DNA of 64,000 nt from the NCBI GenBank assembly GCA_905221605.1, contig CAJNDS010002290.1, forward strand, positions 919,501 through 983,500. The letters run 5' to 3'. This document shows, piece by piece, positions 13,501 through 21,484 of this stretch (its first letter is position 1; the number at the start of each line of letters is the position of its first letter). A program made the position numbers and the translations under genes. This DNA is from Symbiodinium natans (taxonomy: Eukaryota > Sar > Dinophyceae > Suessiales > Symbiodiniaceae). The notes below the pieces were generated by a model. That model worked only from the letters and a program-made list of their open reading frames with translations, made no database searches and was not told the DNA's origin.

Positions 13501-16500
13501 ACAATCACATTCTCTACCTGTAGGAGCCCAAGTAGAATTGCCAACGCTCCCCATTTTAAAATTGCTGCGTTTCCAAGCAACTACTCCCCAATATATGCAT
13601 TACAGGCATAAGACCGGAACTAGAACTCTTTACCCTGAGCTGAACCCTGCATTCTCAACCTGAAACCCACAACCCACACCAAACCCTCCAACAGCTCTTA
13701 ACCTTCTTCTGGCTCTCTTAAACCGGGATCTTATTATTCAGAGGCTCTATATCCCCAATGGTCCCCCTAATCCCTAAACGCTAAACCCTACACCCTAAAC
13801 CCTGATCCTATCCCCTATCTGCTCTGTCAGGTCTTGAAGGAGTCGCTGCAGGTGCAGATCTCCAGCAGCGAGGAGAAAGAGCCTCGCTGGCGGAGCTTGC
13901 CGGTAGGCTTCAGGGCTTTTGGGGTTTTTACGGCTTTTAGGGCTTTTAGGGTTTAGGGTTTAGGGATGTCGCTTTTTTTGGCTTGCAAGAGCTCCCTGAA
14001 AGTTTAGGGTTTAATTAGGGCTTTGAGGGGTTTGGGTTTAGGGATGTCGCTTGTCGCCTTCCAAGAGTTCCCTAAGACCCATCTAGAGCTTGGAGTTGAA
14101 GGGGAACCGAACCATGGTGCTGCGTGTTCCTGGCCGATGGTCTATGGGTTTAGGGTTTAGGGTTTAGGGTTTAGGGTTTAGGGTGTGGGGTTTGCTGATG
14201 GTCTGCAGCCTTACGAAATGCACCTACACCGGGCTCTTTCGAACGAAGCGCAACCACCCTTTCTGCGTGGTGGGACAAGCATCCATCTTCAACACCAAAT
14301 CCAAAAGAATGAATCACTCTTTTGGCATATAAGGGTCTTTCCTAAGATAGGGGGGGTACCCCTTTTATACCCCTAAATAGAAGAGAATCCCTTTAAAGGA
14401 GCCCCCGCAAAAAGGGTGCGCCCATTTTCGGAGCAAGAAGGACTCCGAGCAGATCAGCATAATTAGTTCTTCCGACGATAGGTTGATAGGTTGAGATGTT
14501 CCCCTTATGCTAACGACTAAAGTACCCCCTTATTATAGTCTCTATTCAGGACTGTTAGTATTATGGGGAACATCCCAAAAGGTAGGTTTTAGGGCACAGG
14601 CTTTCGGGTTTAAGGAGACAAACCCAGTGTTGCCGGGGCTGTCTTCTGAGAACCCTTTTGCCAGATTCTTCGACCGCATTGCTGACGTGAGCCTCCCGGC
14701 AGATGAGGCGCCAGCGGGAGCAACAACACATTAGGCTTTAGGCTTTAGGCTTTAGGCTTTAGGCTTTAGGCTTTAGGCTTTAGGCTTTAGGCTTTAGGGT
14801 TTAGGGTTTAGGGTTTAGGGCATAGGGCTTAGGGTTTAGGGTTTAGGGTTTAGGGTTTAGTTTAGGGGCCTGAAGCCCTAGACCCCAAGTTTTAAACCCT
14901 TCTCAACCCTAAACCCTAACCCCCACCCTCCAAAATTGTAAGGTATGTTCACCATGGGCCGGGTGGTCTACTGTGCCCGAACCTCCATGAAACCCTGGGT
15001 TTAGGGTTGAGGGTTTGAGGGTTTGAGGGTTTGGGGTTTAGGGTGTAGGGTTTAGGGCCTAAAGTTTAGGGTTTGGGGTTTGGGGTTGGGGTCTGGGGTT
15101 TGGGTTTGGGTTTGGGATCGTTTAGAGACGGATGCTCGACCCCGCAAGTCGCCTCTGATCACAGACAGGACGTATCCTTCGGCTCAAACTTTCTTGAACG
15201 CCTCTCTATAGCGATGTCGTTGGGCCCCCCCAAGTTGCCCAAAAACAAGAGCCCTTGCAGCCTTTGGGTTCTTACATCCCTTCTCGCCTAGGCTAAACGC
15301 CCTGCTGCACACCATGTACCCGTATGTACGCCGGAAGCAGCTGATCCTGCAACCTACTACTTGCTGAAGAACCCTCCCAAAAAGTATTCAACTCTTCCCC
15401 AAAAAAAAGAAATACAGTATCAGTCTCTTTCAAACAGTGGAAACCCTCATCCCTGAACCCTACTTGGAGGTTCATGGTACTTGATAACCCAGTTGTAACT
15501 GTACTTCTAACCCACTTATAACGGATATTAGGGCACTTAAAGGGCTTATAAGTGTTTCTTAAAAACAGTTATACTTGGGGGAACTAAACCTAAACCTTAA
15601 ACCCTAAACCCCAATCCCTAAACCCTAAACCCCAAGTAAACACCGTGCTCCATCCCTGGCAGCAGGAGACTGCCGCCGAGGACGTCTCCAAGCATTGCGA
15701 CCGATGGATTCGGGAGGTCAACTACAAGGAGTTCATCATGATTACGAAGGCGGGTCTCAAGCCTATAAGCCTTAAGCCCTAAGCCCTGAACCTTGAACCC
15801 TAAACAACCCTAAACATCATGACTACCAAGGCGGGGCTCACAGCGTTGGCTTAAAATGCTACAAGCGTTTAGGGTTTAGGGCATAGGCCTCCCCCCCCCC
15901 CCCCCCCCCCCCCCTTCAGCCTGAACCCTGCGTCGGTATGGCTACAATCCTTGGTAGCCCAGTGGTAGCCTTAACCCTAAACTCTTAACCCTAAACCCTA
16001 AACCTTTTTTTTTTTTTTTGGGGGGGGGGGGGGGGGGTCCGAGGTTCCCCAATAAAGGAACCAGCCCCAAAGAAGGGTGCCCTTATGACAGTACGGTCTC
16101 TGGGCTGCCAAGTGCATCCATGGCTATACTCCCTTGTATACCTAGGACCTTCCTTTTTTGAGGGCTGGGGTTCCCTGACAATCCCCTTAAAACCAAAAAG
16201 GGTTCCCTTTTAATCCTAGCTCCCTAAACCCTAAACACTAAACCCTAAACACTAAACCCTAAACCCTAAACCCTAGTGAGATTCATGCCCTAGACCTACA
16301 ACTAAAGCTTAGCAGGCCTGAACCGCAAAAATGCCCCATAAACCCGAAGCCCTAAACCCTAAACTCCCTAAACCCCTAAACCCTAAACCCTAAACCCTAA
16401 ACCACCTTGCTCCGAAGGCACAGCGCCGGAACATCACCACCGCGGCCATCCGCGAGGTGTTCCGCGCCTTCGACGAGAACGGCGACGGGCGCTCTCTCCC

Positions 16501-16919
16501 CCCATCCGGACTTGACTTGAGGGTTTACGGTTTAGGGTTTAGAGTTTAGGGTTTAGGGTTCAGGGTTTAGGGTTTAGGGTTTAGGGTTTAGGGTTTTAGG
16601 GTTTTAGGGTTTTAGGGTTTTAGGGTTCTAGGGTTTTAGGGTTTTAGGGTTTTAGGGTTTTGGGGTTTTGGGGTTTTAGGGTTTGAGGGTTTTAGGGTTT
16701 TAGGATTTTGGGTTTAGGGATGTTTAGGGTTTATTGTTACAAGTTTCTTTCTTTGTTTTGTGTTGAGTAGTTGGATGATGACTACTAGTTTTATTGTGGA
16801 TGATGAGCCATGCTCTGCATGTTCTACGATTGATTTTTTGGTAGACCTATGTTATGCTTTACCTATCATAAACCCACACAATACACAATAAACGCGCTGT
16901 ACTGTACCAGGCTGGTGTG

Positions 16920-16951
<32 letters not shown>

Positions 16952-17786
16952 GTATGCTTGTAATTAGATGTGTGTATATCTGTTCGTCATTTCTTGTATG
17001 TGTAAATAAAAGGCCCACTCTCTCTCCATGTATATATGTATCTATATAGCTCATGCACATATGTAAATACATAAGTATATATGAATATAAAGCTAGAACA
17101 TACATTTCGGGGTCAGCCCTGTTAACCCCAAACCCTTCCGAAACTCTGGAGTCTAAACCACTGCACAGGTACATCAAAGAAGATGATGCCCACAGCCTGC
17201 TAGGGCAGGAGTTCAAGGACACCATTAGCAGCTACGCCCGGGGGCCCGGCTGGCATCCGCTTCTGCTTTAGGGTTTTGCGTGCAGGGTTTAGGGTTTAGG
17301 GTTTAGGCTTCAGAGTTTTGATACCCTGAAGAACCATCTTGTCTTGATTTTGAGTGCTTGGTTGTTTCAAGGTGTGTAACCCAATACAGACCACAGGAAC
17401 CCTACACCCTATGATGTTGATTCGCCCCCCCCCCCCCCCCCCCCTTCCCCCCTAAACCTAAACCCTAAACCCTAAACCCTAACCCCTAACCCCTAATCCC
17501 CAAACCCTAAACCCTAAACCCCCCCTCCCCCCAAGCCCACCTACCATGGATCCATAGCTCTCCCCTGGGTTTCAACCCTTTAGGGTTTAGGGTTTAGGGT
17601 TTAGGGTTTAGGGTTTAGGGTTTAGAGCTTAGGGTTTAGAAACCCTAAATCCTAAACCCTTTACAGTTTGAGGTTTAGTCCACGGCTGCCGGGGCTCAGG
17701 TCACCAAGCTGGGCAAGGATGTGATCGACTACCGCGACTTTTCCAAGCTCGTTTCCATGGAGATTGCAAAAGCGGAGGACGCAAGG
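561..17786 (+). CDS. CDPK: Calcium-dependent protein kinase, at least 17 exons, 5' partial
   Basis: Serine/threonine kinase fused to a calmodulin-like domain, which phosphorylates targets in response to calcium. Exons: 561-605, 1780-1827, 3838-3897, 4602-4639, 5216-5285, 7664-7716, 8272-8326, 9250-9312, 10958-11029, 11768-11845, 12170-12250, 13831-13898, 14665-14686, 15663-15749, 16418-16488, 17169-17235, 17700-17786. Joined in phase they give, in order, DLKLEN (catalytic loop), DFG, YYVAPE, CDMWSMGV (helix F), GKPPF, WEGIS, DPYERLSA, the autoinhibitory/junction part and four EF-hand-like segments. The N-lobe with the glycine loop and ATP lysine is not seen. All acceptors are AG; donors are mostly GC, some GT and GA. 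Only EF-hand 3 (DENGDGYIKEDD) has a complete canonical loop. Family assignment is firm; individual splice points carry an uncertainty of a few bases where direct repeats span the junction. Confidence 0.92.
606..1779 (+). other. CDPK intron with telomere-repeat ends
   Basis: Starts gccggg and then TTTTAGGGG/TTTAGGG repeats; ends with CCCTAAA/CCCCAAA repeats and ggagag. The interior contains further flipped arrays near 880-930, 1150-1205 and 1480-1555. No convincing exon seen inside. Confidence 0.6.
1780..1827 (+). CDS. CDPK exon: DFG motif
   Basis: Encodes AKLKLCDFGFGQIAAP, the magnesium-binding DFG at the start of the activation segment. Acceptor ggagag, proposed GC donor gcgggc. With the next exon the DFG-to-APE spacing is 24 residues, normal for a protein kinase. 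Confidence 0.85.
2796..2896. mobile_element. MITE-like palindrome, family 2
   Basis: About 100 bp with matching inverted ends: AAGGGTCCATGTACCTATAT at the left and its near-complement at the right. A related copy sits at 19027-19125 and a decayed one near 13370-13445. No clear target-site duplication found. Confidence 0.65.
3207..3276. repeat. Perfect CCCTAAA array
   Basis: About ten uninterrupted copies of the plant/dinoflagellate-type telomere heptamer, C-strand orientation. It is internal, not a chromosome end, because unique sequence follows on both sides. Confidence 0.95.
3838..3897 (+). CDS. CDPK exon: activation segment and APE
   Basis: 20 codons, including TIGSLYYVAPE; APE marks the end of the activation segment. 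Acceptor ggcag, GC donor gcgtag running straight into (TTTAGGG)n. The usual Thr-Cys-Gly-Thr before the substrate loop is Thr-Ile-Gly-Ser here. Confidence 0.9.
4220..4306. mobile_element. MITE-like palindrome, family 1, decayed copy
   Basis: Left end TTGGGATGTTCCCCATCATA matches other family members at 9412, 13105 and 26373; the right half is diverged. Lies within a CDPK intron. Confidence 0.55.
4602..4639 (+). CDS. CDPK exon: VLEGSYGIPCDMW
   Basis: 38-nt exon completing the segment between APE and helix F; the Asp in CDMW is the conserved helix-F aspartate. Acceptor ttgcag, GC donor gccgcg, splits the Trp codon with the next exon (TG|G). It is preceded by TTTAGGG rather than CCCTAAA, an exception to the usual intron polarity. 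Confidence 0.85.
5216..5285 (+). CDS. CDPK exon: helix F and PPF
   Basis: Encodes SMGVIVYMLLSGKPPF followed by DGKEDAD, the most diagnostic CDPK C-lobe segment. Acceptor ttggcag. The donor is placed at gttcct, leaving phase 0; a GC donor two codons earlier is also possible. Confidence 0.9.
5286..7663 (+). other. CDPK intron, 2.4 kb, low-complexity rich
   Basis: Contains a CT-rich tract (5400-5730), a (CG)n run (about 5730-5761) and a block of dispersed short repeats with TCATGAGCATCAGC-like words (5770-6440). Further on are C-rich tracts (6560-6860), a short CCCTAAA array (7086-7135) and a T/CT microsatellite (7471-7560). Long open frames here are by-products of repeats and are not genes. 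Confidence 0.7.
6010..6041. other. Perfect 12-bp stem-loop
   Basis: GACCCCGAATGC and its exact reverse complement are separated by 8 bases. It sits in a block of short dispersed repeats in an intron; function unknown. Confidence 0.7.
7664..7716 (+). CDS. CDPK exon: KIKQGRF segment
   Basis: Encodes VVAKIKQGRFICNDKRPR, matching the CDPK stretch between PPF and the W..IS motif. An in-frame TAG directly upstream forms the acceptor (gcttag). The donor appears to be GA (gaaccg), splitting an Arg codon. Confidence 0.8.
8103..8213. repeat. TTTAGGGG then TTTAGGG array
   Basis: About six 8-mers followed by about eight 7-mers; unit length changes once within the array. Confidence 0.9.
8272..8326 (+). 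CDS. CDPK exon: WEGISETAKHF
   Basis: Encodes WEGISETAKHFVRSLLRK, the W..IS..AK..V..LL signature before the C-lobe DP motif. The heptamer GGAAGGA at its 3' end recurs at the start of the next exon, leaving the donor (GA or GC) ambiguous. Confidence 0.88.
9250..9312 (+). CDS. CDPK exon: DPYERLSA, end of kinase domain
   Basis: Encodes DPYERLSAAEAAQHAWLKMDW, split here as DPYERLSAAEAAQ then HAWLKMDW: the conserved DP..RLSA and H.W of the kinase C-terminus. The 3' end runs into a G tract, so the exact donor is uncertain. Confidence 0.85.
9313..10957 (+). other. CDPK intron with long telomeric arrays and a MITE
   Basis: Contains G tracts, the MITE at 9412-9508, C-strand arrays at 9662-9860 (with a CCCTAGA sub-block near 9768-9800) and G-strand arrays at 10020-10100 and 10205-10290. 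It ends in CCCTAAA plus a C tract. An open stretch at about 10151-10206 followed by gtttag was considered but is not needed for the kinase. Confidence 0.6.
9412..9508. mobile_element. MITE-like element, family 1, with exact 10-bp duplication
   Basis: Ends TTGGGATGTTCCCC and ...CACACCCAA enclose inverted GTATACTAGCAGTCCT-type arms. AAGGCCTGAG lies immediately on both sides (9402-9411 and 9509-9518), a target-site duplication. Confidence 0.8.
10958..11029 (+). CDS. CDPK exon: junction domain
   Basis: 24 codons, GTPDAELELPINRCVVRDMW then KFAQ, phase 0. It corresponds to the autoinhibitory/junction region between kinase and EF-hands. Acceptor ttgtcag, GC donor gcgggg. Confidence 0.8.
11640..11745. 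repeat. CCCTAAA array
   Basis: C-strand telomere-like array with occasional CCCCTAAA and CCCTAAAA units, immediately 5' of the next CDPK exon. Confidence 0.9.
11768..11845 (+). CDS. CDPK exon: NNAITRAALGIFGKL
   Basis: 26 codons covering the CDPK 'LK..AL..IA..L' helix before EF-hand 1. Acceptor tgccag. The donor is GA (gactcc) if the next exon starts at GAC; AGGAC occurs at both intron ends. Confidence 0.85.
12170..12250 (+). CDS. CDPK exon: EF-hand 1
   Basis: 27 codons with loop DEHSSGKISAET; Gly6 and Ile8 are kept, but position 12 is Thr instead of Glu/Asp, so calcium binding may be weak. Canonical donor gtgcgg running into (TTTAGGG)n. Confidence 0.88.
12256..12315. repeat. TTTAGGG array at intron 5' end
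   Basis: About eight G-strand heptamers starting 4 bases after the splice donor, a clear example of the intron-end polarity seen across the window. Confidence 0.92.
13105..13204. mobile_element. MITE-like element, family 1, full length
   Basis: Near-perfect inverted ends TTGGGATGTTCCCCCTGATA and complement, about 100 bp. Flanks AGTATTTC (13097-13104) and AATATTTC (13205-13212) form an 8-bp duplication with one mismatch. Confidence 0.8.
13831..13898 (+). CDS. CDPK exon between EF-hands 1 and 2
   Basis: Encodes VLKESLQVQISSSEEKEPRW then RS plus two bases. Acceptor tgtcag. A GC donor (gccggt) gives a Leu-Phe-Phe-Asp join to the next exon; the nearby GT would break the frame. Confidence 0.78.
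14491..14578. mobile_element. MITE-like element, family 1
   Basis: Ends TTGAGATGTTCCCCTTATGC and ...GGGGAACATCCCAA with the internal GGACTGTTAGTAT arm. Flanking duplication is weak (about 5 of 8 bases). Confidence 0.7.
14665..14686 (+). CDS. CDPK 22-nt micro-exon: FFDRIAD
   Basis: Completes the incoming helix of EF-hand 2. Acceptor ttgccag, canonical donor gtgagc. It is the shortest exon proposed; support is phase on both sides and the EF-hand helix pattern. Confidence 0.68.
14732..14808. repeat. Variant telomeric array (GGCTTTA)n
   Basis: About ten copies of a TTTAGGC-type heptamer, then normal TTTAGGG units. One base variant has been homogenised locally. Confidence 0.9.
15459..15585. repeat. 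Dispersed repeat shared with 25.91-26.04 kb
   Basis: Starts TACTTGGAGGTTCATGG and carries GTTGTAACTGTACTT; a diverged copy with the same order of words lies at 25913-26040. Probably a decayed MITE. Confidence 0.55.
15663..15749 (+). CDS. CDPK exon: EF-hand 2 region
   Basis: 29 codons ending REVNYKEFIMITK, the outgoing helix of EF-hand 2. The loop is expanded and lacks a canonical D.D.DG core, so it probably does not bind calcium. GC donor gcgggt. CGAAGGC is repeated exactly at both ends of the following intron. Confidence 0.85.
15815..15843 (+). pseudogene. Partial duplicate of the CDPK exon 3' end
   Basis: CATCATGACTACCAAGGCGG resembles CATCATGATTACGAAGGCGG at 15732-15751, including the first bases of the intron. 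It is about 30 bp long and 83 bp downstream, so an exon-intron boundary has been copied into the intron. Confidence 0.7.
16418..16488 (+). CDS. CDPK exon: start of EF-hand 3
   Basis: Encodes AQRRNITTAAIREVFRAF then DENGDG. A GC donor (gcgctc) leaves two bases, and the next exon completes the loop. Confidence 0.88.
16509..16733. repeat. TTTAGGG / TTTTAGGG array
   Basis: About 220 bp; 7-mers switch to 8-mers (TTTTAGGG) after about 16590. It occupies the 5' part of a CDPK intron. Confidence 0.92.
17169..17235 (+). CDS. CDPK exon: EF-hand 3 completed
   Basis: Encodes YIKEDDAHSLLGQEFKDTIS then SY. With the previous exon the loop reads DENGDGYIKEDD, the only fully canonical 12-residue EF-hand loop in this protein. 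Acceptor cacag, GC donor gcccgg. Confidence 0.85.
17700..17786 (+). CDS. CDPK exon: EF-hand 4 region
   Basis: 29 codons containing KLGKDVIDYRDFSKLVSM. The loop equivalent is TKLGKDVIDYRD, with no Asp at position 1 and no Gly at 6, so it is degenerate. Acceptor ctcag, GT donor gtctag. Confidence 0.85.
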
Positions 17787-17874
17787 GTCTAGGGTTAGGG
17801 TTTAGGGTTCAGGGTTCAGGGTTTAGGGTTTAGGGTTTAGGGTTTAGGTTTTAGGTCATCACAAGTTACGGCAG

Positions 17875-17954
17875 CAAGTCAGGACCATCCTCACAGCGAG
17901 GAGGCGAAGGCAGATGTTCCTGGCGCACCGGCCCTCAGTGGGCGTCTTGAGATT
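17875..17954 (+). CDS. Possible further CDPK 3' exon
   Basis: After acceptor ggcag the phase-0 frame reads QVRTILTARRRQMFLAHRPS and stays open to a stop at 17995. It could be the C-terminal tail or an intron; no family signature. Confidence 0.35.
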
Positions 17955-18484
17955 TTTGGGGTTTGTCGGTTGTATAGGGTTTTATAGGGTTTTATAGGGT
18001 TTAGGGTTTAGGGTTTAGGGTTTAGGGTTTAGGGTTTAGGGTCTATACCTACGAGCACCCCTCGGGTGTGTGGATGTCGGGGCATTTTGGTGTCTCAACC
18101 CAACAAAGACACGAAATGCAAACCCCCAGCCGCTGTCGGTACCCGACTTGCACAATAACTACGAACCCTAAACCCGAAACTCTACACCGGAAACCGCAAC
18201 CCTACAAAGCCCTTGACGCCCTCAGCTAAACCCCCCTCTCTCTTTCGATAAAGGCAGGCCCCAGGTCCGCACCACCTGTCAGCGCTCTACTTGGAGTATC
18301 AGGGTACGAATATACTAAAAGTAATCTTGAACTCTAAGCTCTAAACCCTAAACCCTAAACCCCTAAAACCCTAAAACCCTAAACCCTAAACCCCTAAAAC
18401 CCTAAACCCTAACACTCTAAACCCCTAAACCCCTAAACTTTTAAACCCTACACCCCAAAACCTTAAACCCTAAAACCACTAGGC

Positions 18485-18526
18485 CGAAGCTCTCGAGACC
18501 GACTCTGCCGAAGTTCTCACGCAGGG
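18485..18526 (+). CDS. Candidate exon, CDPK tail or next gene
   Basis: Between CCCTAAA and TTTAGGG blocks, acceptor cactag; frame AEALETDSAEVLTQ; a GT (gtccgt) lies two bases later. Placed only by the bracket pattern. Confidence 0.3.
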
Positions 18527-19026
18527 TCCGTCACCTTTTGGGGGGCTCCGTGGGTTCTAGGGTTAGTGAGTTTAGGGTTTAGGGTTTAGGGTTTAGGGTT
18601 TTAGGATTTTAGGGTTTAGGGCTTAGGATTTTAGGGTTGAGGGTTGAGGTCATAGGTTTGGATGCAACTTGGCTTTGGGCTCATGATGGTTTGGGGCTTA
18701 AGTTTGGGCAGGGTTTAGGATCTTTTGGGGTTTAGGGCTTAGGGTATAGGATGGTTTAGTTTTTAGGGTTTAGGGATTAGGGTATAGGGTTTAGGGATGG
18801 TTTAGGTTTGACGGTTTAGGGATTAGGGATGGGTAAGGAACTCCGCCAATCCCTCGGAGGTGCAGGCTTCGTGTGTTAGGTTTGGGCTCAGGTCTTTCGG
18901 GGTTAGGGTTTTAGCATCTACGGTTTAGGGCTTGGGGTTTCGGTGGTCACCGGCAAGCTCGCATAAGCACCTGCTCAGTTGCAGGGGCTTCCCCCCTTCC
19001 GTAGAAGAGAGTCGGCTTCGAGACCA

Positions 19027-19125
19027 AAGGGTCCATGTACCCATATAGTATACACTTGGGGTTTAAAAGGGGCTCCCATATAGTAGCTTTAGGGCCCAAG
19101 TATATGCTATATGGGTACATGGACC
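19027..19125. mobile_element. MITE-like palindrome, family 2
   Basis: Ends AAGGGTCCATGTACCCATAT and its complement; same order as the copy at 2796-2896. About 100 bp. Confidence 0.65.
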
Positions 19126-19490
19126 CTTAGGGTGACAGCCTTTGTTCAAGGTATTGGTTGCCTCATCACATCTTGCGCCTGGAAGCTGCGATTCTGCAAG
19201 TTGACGGTCATTCTTCGCCAGTCGCATGCCTTCGACGCGCAGGAAAGGCTTATAGGATTGGAGACTTGCGCAATATGAATACGATAGAACACTCCTCAAG
19301 ACCTAGATCTTTCAATGCACACACTCGCCAGAAATGGAGATGTTCAGCGCTCCTGGCGGAGAGAGGTTCTCCTGAACAAATCGCGCTAGGGCTGAGGGTC
19401 ATAGCCGGGAGAGGAGAAGAGACAGAGAAAGAGAAAGAGGTTAACACAGAGAGAGAGAGAGGGGGGTTTATTAATCCCAAACTCTGCCTT

Positions 19491-19915
19491 GAATTCCGGC
19501 CCCGTAAGGGGGTAGGTCAGGAGCGAATGATTTGGGCATCAATCCTAGATGAAAAGTTGTAAGGAATCGCAGTTTTCTGTTGCAGCCTCCAACTCCAAAA
19601 TAGGGACGTGGGCAATTGCTTACTTAAGCCTTAAGCAAGTCAAACTCTCGGTGCTTATCGTCAAGGTGGGCCCGTCCGGCTTTCCGTCAAAAAAACGCTG
19701 GCCTGAATTCCGGCCCCGTAAGGGGTATTGGTCAGGAGCGAACGATTTGGGCATCGATCCTAGATGAGAAGTAAGTAAGGAAGCGCAGTTTTCTGTTGCA
19801 GCCTCAAACTCCAAAAATAGGAGAGCGCGTGGGCAGTTGCTTAATTCAAAATCTCTCTGCTTCTCGTCCTCGCAGGCCGGCGGCCTTTACGTTATTCCTG
19901 CAGCCTTCAGAACTC
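19491..19915. repeat. 214-bp tandem duplication
   Basis: GAATTCCGGCCCCGTAAGGG begins at 19491 and again at 19705, followed in both copies by the GGTCAGGAGCGAA and TTTTCTGTTGCAGCCTC words. Copies are slightly diverged. Confidence 0.85.
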
Positions 19916-20287
19916 CTTTCTTCTTGGCCACCTTTGTTTCTTTAAATTGGGGCTTTTGTTTTGCATTTTTTGGGGGTTAGGCTCCCGTAGTGGAAAGTAG
20001 TCTTCCCGGAGGGTTTGAGCCAAACATATAAGTTTCTTTAAATTTACGTGGTTTCACTAATCAGATCCTCGGTTATGGTGCAAGCCAACTTGGTTGCTTG
20101 CCAGGAGTGGCGACGAAGTGTAGCCTCAACAGAAATCCAGTACTACTTTCCTAAGATGAGCGCTGCCAGCCACTTTAAGGCAGCTGAAAGTTGCCCATTC
20201 CGGGAATTTTGATGCCCAGAAATCACCCTAAAGCCTAAACCCTAAACCCTAAACCCTAAACCCATGCAGCATGCACATTCCCTGCAG

Positions 20288-20363
20288 GCTTGGCCGAGAT
20301 TTCCACGGTGAGCCCAGTGCTGACACGCGAAGTGCTCGGCCCTTGGACACACAGGGGAAGGAA
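20288..20363 (+). CDS. Candidate exon, unidentified gene
   Basis: Lies between CCCTAAA and TTTAGGG blocks with acceptor cctgcag. Two frames stay open, so neither product nor phase can be fixed. Confidence 0.35.
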
Positions 20364-20838
20364 GTTAAAGGGTTTAGGGTTTAGGGTTTAGGGTTTAGGG
20401 CCAGTTTAGGGTTTAGGGTTTACGGTCTAGGGCTTACGGTTTAGGGTTTAGGGATAGCATGTATTTGGATGCTTCAGATGGATAATCGCACGACAGAACG
20501 TTCAAGTGCAGACAAAGCCAAACAGCGAGATTCCTTTGTTGGTGAGGCTCCGGCACGCCCTTGCATGTCAAACGTGCACAAGGCTAGTGAGTTCTACTCT
20601 CAATGATCCCCAAGTCGGGCCATTTGTGGGCTTAGTGATGAACTTTTCACCCAATTCCACCCCAAAAAAAAGGCTTTGGGTAGTACGTTCCAGTGCAGAA
20701 GTCCCTTGAGGTTACGGCAGATGTTACAGCCAAGATGTTCTTGATTGGTTCACTCCTTCGGGCGTGGAGTCGGCAAGTGCAAGAGGCTTCCAGGAATTGC
20801 GGCTTAAGGTTGAGAATAGGTCATTGAAGGGTTTAGGG

Positions 20839-20915
20839 TTGCGATGTTCCCCCTTATACTGACAGTCTTGAATCGGGATTCTAGTAACCCCTCTTAGAAT
20901 CCCTATCCACGAAAG
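20839..20915. mobile_element. MITE-like element, family 1, truncated
   Basis: Left arm GATGTTCCCCCTTATACTGA matches the family; the right end is missing or diverged. Confidence 0.5.
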
Positions 20916-21484
20916 GATCATCCATTTCTAGGGTGTTAAGGTTTAGAGGTTGTTGGGGCTTTTCGGTGCGACGCCGGGTTGAGCACGCTTGTTGCACACT
21001 CAGGCAAGGGTGATGGTGCCAGAAGACGTCGAACGCCAAAGCCAAAACCCAAAACCCTAAACCCTAAACCCTCAACCTTATAACCCTAAACCCTTAACCC
21101 GTTTCCCGTAACCCTAACACTATTCGAGACATCGCCCCATCGAGGTCGCCGGCAGCCGTGAAGAGGACATGCCAAGACCAGAAAGCCTAACCCCCCCACC
21201 TAGCCTAAACCCGAAACCCTAAACCCTAAAGTTGGCCTAAACCCTAAACCTTAAACCCCAAACCCTAAACCCTAAACCCTAAACCCCAAACCCTAAACCC
21301 TAAACCCTAAACCCTAAACCCTAAACAGCAGTCTTCAGCCTCTCAAGCTGCTTCCCCGAAGCCCCCCACCCCCCTACCCCCCCGCCCCCCCACACTGTAT
21401 CGGGCTCCAGTGTTCTGGGTTCTGGAGGTTAGGGTTTATGGTTTAGGGTTTGGGGTTTAGGGTTTGGGGTTTTTGGGTTTTTGG

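Larger units (their letters stand above)
18527..20287. other. Intergenic or intronic stretch
   Basis: G-strand telomeric variants to 18.95 kb, the family-2 palindrome at 19027, a GA-rich run near 19430-19470 and a 214-bp tandem duplication at 19491. No gene I can support; an acceptor (ctcgcag) at 19876 opens a short hydrophobic frame of unknown meaning. Confidence 0.5.
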
